Shown one piece after another: positions 58,849 to 64,000 of a stretch of 64,000 nucleotides of DNA. The DNA is taken from positions 310,001 through 374,000 of the forward strand of contig CANNBJ010000003.1 in NCBI GenBank assembly GCA_947502835.1, written 5' to 3'. The translations under genes and the position numbers were made by a program. The notes beneath the pieces are model-generated. The model searched no databases. It was not told where the DNA came from and saw only the letters and a list, made by a program, of their open reading frames with translations. This DNA comes from Bdellovibrionales bacterium. GTDB taxonomy: Bacteria > Bdellovibrionota > UBA1018 > CAIMNF01. The number at the start of each line of letters is the position of its first letter. Positions within the stretch are counted from its first letter, which is position 1.

Positions 58849-59755
58849 AACCAATCCCAATCAAACCCAGGGCCCGTTGGTCCAGGGGAGGCTGTCGAGC
58901 GTGGACCGTCAGGTCAACGAATTGCTCTCTCTTGCGGAAAGCGTTGCCAAAAGCAAGGCAAGTGTTTTGATTTTCGGCGAATACGGGACGGGGAAGCGAT
59001 CCCTTGCCAGATTCATCCATGAAAAAAGCGCTCGCAATGTACGCCCTTTCGGAATCATGAACTGCAGGGAGACGGCCCTTGGTGATCAAGAAGCCTTGTT
59101 CAAGTCACTTCAGGAGCAAGCCATCGGTTCCACCCTGATTCTTGCAGAGGTTTGGAAACTTTCACCGGTTGTCCAAGTGAGGCTGCTCGATCTCCTGCAG
59201 TCCGGAGCTGACATTCGCATTGTGGCGACCAGCTCAAGATCACTTTCGAATCTTGTCCGCAACGGAGATTTCAGGGAAGAGCTTTTTTATCGATTGAACG
59301 TCGTGAATCTGAAAATCCCCAGTCTTCAAGAGCGTCTTGGAGACATTGAAGCTTATGCGCGGGCAATCGTTTCACGTTTTGCAGCCGAGCAGGGGCGCCC
59401 CGGACTTCAGCTCTCGGAAGAGGCGGTATGCCTCCTCAATTCCCATCGCTGGCCGGGCAACATCCGTGAGCTTGAATCGGTGTGTGAGCGGGCGGTTCTT
59501 CTCTCCCAAGGGCCGGAGATCCGCGCAAGGGACATTCAGTTTCAGGTGGCGCAGGAGGCGAAAGTCGCTTCGGAGACTTCTTCCACGGCCTGGAAGCCGG
59601 GCAGAACTCTTGATGAGATTGAACGGAATGTGATTCTCGAGGCGCTCAAGCACTTCGGAGGAAACCGGACGCATACTGCAAAGGCATTGGGCATCTCCAT
59701 TCGGACTCTGCGGAACAAGCTCGCGGAATTCAGGGTGATGGGAATCCGGGCATAG
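58829..59755 (+). CDS. NtrC-type AAA+ regulator lacking GAFTGA loop, Fis-type HTH, within flagellar operon
   Basis: ILIFGEYGTGKRSLARFIHEKSAR-type Walker A (VLIFGEYGTGKRSLARFIHEKSAR); GSTLILAEVWKL; FREELFYRLNVVNLKIPSLQERLGDI; HRWPGNIRELESVCERAVLL; GGNRTHTAKALGISIRTLRNKL. Confidence 0.88.
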   Translation: MVSPTRETNPNQTQGPLVQGRLSSVDRQVNELLSLAESVAKSKASVLIFGEYGTGKRSLARFIHEKSARNVRPFGIMNCRETALGDQEALFKSLQEQAIGSTLILAEVWKLSPVVQVRLLDLLQSGADIRIVATSSRSLSNLVRNGDFREELFYRLNVVNLKIPSLQERLGDIEAYARAIVSRFAAEQGRPGLQLSEEAVCLLNSHRWPGNIRELESVCERAVLLSQGPEIRARDIQFQVAQEAKVASETSSTAWKPGRTLDEIERNVILEALKHFGGNRTHTAKALGISIRTLRNKLAEFRVMGIRA

Positions 59756-59763
59756 GCGGGAAG

Positions 59764-60177
59764 ATGAAAGGGTTGTTTGATACCACGATTTCAGCGCTGA
59801 ATCAGAATTTGAATCTCAGGCTTGAGAATCAAAATGTGATTTCCGGCAATGTTGCGAATGCCGACACCCCCGGCTACAAGGCGAAGGTTTCGAATTTCGA
59901 ACATGCCATGAGGGATGCGATGAACACACAGGAGGGCATCAAGCTTGATGTGTCTGATCCGGCGCATTTCGGGTCCCATGGTCCGGAGGGTGTCGTTGCA
60001 GATGTGTATGAAGACCCCAACGGGATCGAGTCATTGGATGGAAATACCGTGGATCGTGCCGGTGAGATGGCACGCATGAAGGAAAACGAGATTCTCTACA
60101 ATGCCTCGATTGAATCGTTGAGGAAAAAACTTGGCATGCTCGAGTACGGGATCTCCGAAGGGGGAGGGAATAAATAA
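59764..60177 (+). CDS. flgB: Flagellar basal-body rod protein FlgB
   Basis: LRLENQNVISGNVANADTPGYKAKVSNFEHAM. Confidence 0.93.
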   Translation: MKGLFDTTISALNQNLNLRLENQNVISGNVANADTPGYKAKVSNFEHAMRDAMNTQEGIKLDVSDPAHFGSHGPEGVVADVYEDPNGIESLDGNTVDRAGEMARMKENEILYNASIESLRKKLGMLEYGISEGGGNK

Positions 60178-60599
60178 TGGCTGACTTCTTTTCGTCGATG
60201 CGGGTGAGTGCGTCGGGACTTGATGCGCAGATGAAGCGGATGAACACGATTTCCTCCAATATCGCGAACGCAGAAACTGCCGGTTACAAGAGGAAAGATG
60301 CCGAGTTCACCGCGACTGCGGATCGTGAGAGTTTCGGGGACATCCTGGAAAGCAAAATGGACGAGTCCATTCAGGGGGTGATGGTGACCGAAATCAAGGA
60401 AGATGAAAAGCCCCAGAGACTTGTGTACAAGCCGGATGACCCCAATGCCAATGCAGAAGGGTATGTGGAAATGCCGAATGTGAATCCTGTAAAGGAGATG
60501 GCTGACATGATCAGCGCACAAAGGTCGTATGAAGCAAATGTGACTGCCATCGGCGCGGCAACCCAGATGGCCAACAAGGCCTTGGAACTTGGAAGGTAA
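60177..60599 (+). CDS. flgC: Flagellar basal-body rod protein FlgC
   Basis: SSMRVSASGLDAQMKRMNTISSNIANAETAGYKRKDAEF; GYVEMPNVNPVKEMADMISAQRSYEANVTAI. Confidence 0.95.
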   Translation: MADFFSSMRVSASGLDAQMKRMNTISSNIANAETAGYKRKDAEFTATADRESFGDILESKMDESIQGVMVTEIKEDEKPQRLVYKPDDPNANAEGYVEMPNVNPVKEMADMISAQRSYEANVTAIGAATQMANKALELGR

Positions 60600-60610
60600 A
60601 GAGGATCTAG

Positions 60611-60958
60611 ATGAACTCGATTCAAAACTCATTCCGTCAGTTTGACCCGGATCTGGGAATGGTCTCCGCCGACTCGATCTCTGTTCGGAAGGAGGCCCCG
60701 GGATCTTTAGGAGAATCCGGAGCACCCGAGGCAAAAGGCGGTGGGTTCCTGGATGCCCTCTCAAAAACTTTGGAAGAGGTGAATCAGGAGCAGGTCAAAG
60801 CGGATGACTCGATCAAGGACATCATTGCGGGCAAAAGCAAAAACATTCATGAGACCATGCTACAGATTCAGAAAGCGGAGCTTTCGCTCAAGACGATGAT
60901 GCAGGTCCGGAACAAGATTTTGGAAGCGTATAAGGAAATCATGAGGATGCAGGTGTAG
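60611..60958 (+). CDS. fliE: Flagellar hook-basal body protein FliE
   Basis: IIAGKSKNIHETMLQIQKAELSLKTMMQVRNKILEAYKEIMRMQV. Confidence 0.93.
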   Translation: MNSIQNSFRQFDPDLGMVSADSISVRKEAPGSLGESGAPEAKGGGFLDALSKTLEEVNQEQVKADDSIKDIIAGKSKNIHETMLQIQKAELSLKTMMQVRNKILEAYKEIMRMQV

Positions 60959-60960
60959 TT

Positions 60961-62646
60961 ATGGAATTCATCAATCGTATTTCTTCGCAATTAAAGGATT
61001 TTTTCTCCGGGCTCTCGGCAAGCCGAAAGCTTGCTCTCGGGATCACGGGTGGGGCAATTGCACTGATTCTCGGGGCTCTGTTCTACTGGGCATCTCACCA
61101 AGGATACCAGCCGGTCACCTACGGGTCCATGAGTGCAGAGGATTCCGCAAATGTCATGAGGCTCCTGCGGGAAAAAAAGATCCCCTTCCAGGTGGATCCG
61201 AGCGGGAAGCAGGTGATGGTTCCCCCTGAATACCTGAATGACCTGAGGCTTGAGCTTGCGATGCAGGGTTTGCCCCAGGCTTCCGGTGTGGGTTATGAGC
61301 TTTTTGACAAACAATCCTTCGGCACCACGAGTTTTCTCAACAAAGTAAATCAGAAGCGCGCCCTTGAGGGCGAGTTGATGCGCTCGATCAATACGATCAA
61401 GGGAGTGAAGCGTTCCCGGGTTCACCTTGCGATCCCTGAAAAGACGGCATTTGTCGAGGACCAAAAGAAGCCTACGGCCTCGGTTGTGCTTGACCTCGAG
61501 GGTGGCAGTCTCTTGAGCGAGAAACAGGTGTTCGGAATCACCCACATGGTCTCAAGTGCTGTGGAGGGGATGGATTCCGCGAATGTTGTGATTCTCGACT
61601 CCATGGGCAAGGAACTTTCCAAGAATCCTCGCGACTCGTTGATCGGTCTCACGGCCGAGCAAACCGACTTCAAGCGGAAGCTTGAGATGGATTACCAGCA
61701 CAGGGTCGAGGAAATTCTTGGAAAGGTTGTGGGGGAAGGTCACGTGAAGGTGGGAGTCACTGCGGATCTTGATTTTGCTGCGATTTCAGAAACGCAGACG
61801 ATCCTTGATCAGGATGGTGCGACCATTCGTTCCCAGCAAAAGACAAACGAGACGATGGATGGAAGCCGTCCGGTTGCTTCTGGCGCCCCGGGGGCGACTT
61901 CAAACACCCCGGGCGAGCAACCCGGAGTGGTTCAGCAGAACGCCATCAAGAACAACACTGCAAAGTCAAACGAGATTGTCAATTATGACATTCCCAAGAC
62001 AGTACGCACCACGCAGAGGCCTGTGGGTGTTGTGAAGAAGCTCTCGGTGGCCGTCCTGGTCGACAGCAAACAGGTCAAGACCACCGGCGCGGATGGGAAG
62101 ATTGAGACCAAGACCGAAGCCTGGAGTGCCGAGAAAATGAAGGAGTTCGAGGCGCTCGTTGCGGGGACCCTCGCACTCGACAAAAAGAGGGGTGATACGC
62201 TCGAGTTCAAGAATATGGAGTTTGTTCCTGAGGATTTTGAGGAGGCCCAGAGAATCCTGGATGCCACGGCAACCCGCAACTATGTACAAAGCATGATTGT
62301 ATACGGTGTCATCGGGTTGATTGTGCTCCTGTTCTTCTTCCTGGTTGTCAGACCGTATGTGCGTTGGGTGACTGAGAACACCAGTGAAAGCGTGGAAACC
62401 TTCCTGCCGCAAACCATTGAGGAGTTGGAGAAGATCCAAAAGAGCAGTACCCTTGCGCAGCTCGATGAGGTGGTTCCGGACCTTCCGGATCGATTGGATC
62501 CGGAAAAGGTGGAAGGCGAGATGATCAGGGAGAAAATTGTGACCTTGATCGACAATAACCCGCAGAAAGGGGCATTGATCCTGAAGGAGTGGATCTCGGC
62601 GAACAAGAAACCGAAGGAAGACAAAGGAAAGACCGCAAGCGCGTAA
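60961..62646 (+). CDS. fliF: Flagellar MS-ring protein FliF
   Basis: QPVTYGSMSAEDSANVMRLLREKKIPFQVDPSGKQVMVP; SFGTTSFLNKVNQKRALEGELMRSINTIKGVKRSRVHLAIPEKTAFV. Confidence 0.96.
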   Translation: MEFINRISSQLKDFFSGLSASRKLALGITGGAIALILGALFYWASHQGYQPVTYGSMSAEDSANVMRLLREKKIPFQVDPSGKQVMVPPEYLNDLRLELAMQGLPQASGVGYELFDKQSFGTTSFLNKVNQKRALEGELMRSINTIKGVKRSRVHLAIPEKTAFVEDQKKPTASVVLDLEGGSLLSEKQVFGITHMVSSAVEGMDSANVVILDSMGKELSKNPRDSLIGLTAEQTDFKRKLEMDYQHRVEEILGKVVGEGHVKVGVTADLDFAAISETQTILDQDGATIRSQQKTNETMDGSRPVASGAPGATSNTPGEQPGVVQQNAIKNNTAKSNEIVNYDIPKTVRTTQRPVGVVKKLSVAVLVDSKQVKTTGADGKIETKTEAWSAEKMKEFEALVAGTLALDKKRGDTLEFKNMEFVPEDFEEAQRILDATATRNYVQSMIVYGVIGLIVLLFFFLVVRPYVRWVTENTSESVETFLPQTIEELEKIQKSSTLAQLDEVVPDLPDRLDPEKVEGEMIREKIVTLIDNNPQKGALILKEWISANKKPKEDKGKTASA

Positions 62647-62655
62647 CCGGGGAGA

Positions 62656-63678
62656 ATGCACATGATTGAAGCACAGGACTATGAAAGCTTGAATGGACTT
62701 GAGAGATCTGCAATTCTTCTGAATGTATTGGGGAACAGGGTCACTGCCGAGGTTTTCAAGCACATGCGGGACAATGATGTAAAAAGGCTGGTCACCGCGA
62801 TGGGGCAGGTGAACAAGGTGCCGATCCCCGTGGTGAAACAGGTCTTGGATGAGTTTTATGCAGAGATCTCCGAAGAGGAGCAGCTCATTTTCGGGCACGC
62901 GGCCGGTAAAGACTTCATTCTTGAGACCCTGGGTGAGGAGCGGGCAAAGACTGTTCTTGGACAGTTGGCGGTGATCGAGGGCAGTCGTTCACTCGAGGCT
63001 CTCGAGCTTGTGGATCCGCGAACACTTGCGAACTTTCTCGTCAATGAACATCCGCAAACAACCGCAGTGGTGCTTGCGCACCTGAGTCCGGACAAGAAGT
63101 GCGAAGTGCTGAAGAAACTTCCTGAACCGGTTCAGACCGAGGTGGTTCTCCGTATTGCGAACCTGGATTTCATTTCACCGTCCCTGCTTTCCCAAGTTGA
63201 CGAGATTCTCAAGCAGGAGCTTGCCACGCTCGGTTCGATCGACACCCAGCAGTTGGGAGGGGTTTCGCCCATTGCAGAAATGCTCAATGTCATGGACAAG
63301 AACACTGAGCAGGGAATCATGTCACGGGTTGAGGAGCGAGACCCCCAGCTCGCCGAGGAGATCCGTCGACTCATGTTCGTGTTCGAGGACATCATTTACA
63401 TCGACGACAGGGGAATGCAGACTCTCCTGAAAGAGGTTCCGAACGACAAGCTTACGATCGCCATGAAGACCGCTCCGGACGAAATCAAGGAAAAGATCTT
63501 CAAGAACATTTCAAAGCGTGCGGCGGACTTGCTCAGGGAAGATCTGGCGGCCATGCCTCCTGTGCGGCTCTCGGATGTTGAAACTGCCCAGCAGGAAATC
63601 GTGAACGTGGCAAAACGCCTTGAGAATGAGGGCAAAGTGATCATCAGTCGAGGCGGCGGAGAGGATGCTCTGGTGTGA
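62656..63678 (+). CDS. fliG: Flagellar motor switch protein FliG
   Basis: NEHPQTTAVVLAHLSPDKKCEVLKKLPEPVQTEVVLRIANLDFISP; MFVFEDIIYIDDRGMQTLLKEV. Confidence 0.97.
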   Translation: MHMIEAQDYESLNGLERSAILLNVLGNRVTAEVFKHMRDNDVKRLVTAMGQVNKVPIPVVKQVLDEFYAEISEEEQLIFGHAAGKDFILETLGEERAKTVLGQLAVIEGSRSLEALELVDPRTLANFLVNEHPQTTAVVLAHLSPDKKCEVLKKLPEPVQTEVVLRIANLDFISPSLLSQVDEILKQELATLGSIDTQQLGGVSPIAEMLNVMDKNTEQGIMSRVEERDPQLAEEIRRLMFVFEDIIYIDDRGMQTLLKEVPNDKLTIAMKTAPDEIKEKIFKNISKRAADLLREDLAAMPPVRLSDVETAQQEIVNVAKRLENEGKVIISRGGGEDALV

Positions 63679-64000
63679 TGGGTGAGGAGAAAGGTCCTGG
63701 CGGAAAAATGGAAATCAAGTCCTTTCAGCCACGCACTTTGAATGGATCCGGCATCAGCGAGTATGCCGAGACCAAAAAGAGATTCGGATCCCTCTCCTCC
63801 CTTGAGGGAAAAGAGGGCGGTGCATTCAATTTGCATCCCGCCGCCAAAAAGTATCTTGGTGTGGAAAGGCAAGAAAAGGACCATGTGGAAGGTCTTGTCC
63901 GGGCAGAAGTAGAACTGAGGGTGGGCGAAATTCGGGATGCCGCCTACCAAGAGGGACTTGAGTTGGGCCGGAAAGAGGGATTTGCCAGTGCCGAAAAGGA
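63678..64000 (+). CDS. fliH: FliH-like protein, 3'-truncated by window end
   Basis: ORF MGEEKGPGGKMEIKSFQPRTLNG...GEIRDAAYQEGLELGRKEGFASAEK, overlapping the fliG stop; position and the YQEGLELGRKEG repeat fit FliH. Confidence 0.7.
   Translation, partial: MGEEKGPGGKMEIKSFQPRTLNGSGISEYAETKKRFGSLSSLEGKEGGAFNLHPAAKKYLGVERQEKDHVEGLVRAEVELRVGEIRDAAYQEGLELGRKEGFASAEK

Noticed and set aside
61966-62898. 310-aa minus-strand ORF
   Set aside because: Antisense to fliF/fliG, which carry clear conserved motifs.
1-64000. CRISPR array, prophage, transposon or defence island
   Set aside because: No regularly spaced repeats, integrase/transposase motifs, or recognisable restriction/toxin clusters were seen.

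Overview
Gene-dense bacterial chromosomal window of about 64 kb with no rRNA, tRNA, CRISPR array or transposase that I could recognise. The gene content (rpoD, ftsK, ileS, metK, folE, cca, mla genes, a flagellar basal-body operon) indicates a Gram-negative, flagellated bacterium. The mix of a partial Tad locus, many secreted orphan proteins and several regulators would fit a Bdellovibrionota-like lineage, but that placement is inference. Main blocks: rpoD C-terminal part, mscL and an OxyR-like regulator; an amino-acid catabolism block (CoA-transferase A/B, two class III aminotransferases, a P5C-type aldehyde dehydrogenase) with a nearby thiolase; TolC/RND efflux with a TetR regulator; ileS/ftsK; CCA-transferase, NFACT/RqcH-like and PepP; a partial Tad apparatus; metK; mlaEFD; and a TPR gene, an AAA+ regulator and flgB-flgC-fliE-fliF-fliG-fliH. 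Points most worth a second look: (i) two NtrC-type AAA+ regulators that both appear to lack the GAFTGA (L1) loop and the L2 insertion, one of them inside the flagellar operon; (ii) a ~190-bp intergenic inverted-repeat element at 10685-10872 with a 24x24 symmetric central bubble, whose wobble pairs favour a + strand RNA with 6S-like architecture; (iii) two paralogous secreted cysteine proteins sharing a C-x-SCAIKEN motif and a divergent OmpA-like core; (iv) a signal-peptide-bearing kinase-like protein that lacks the catalytic Asp and ends at the DFG-equivalent motif; (v) a 41-aa very basic protein upstream of metK that the ORF track missed. No computation or database search was run.
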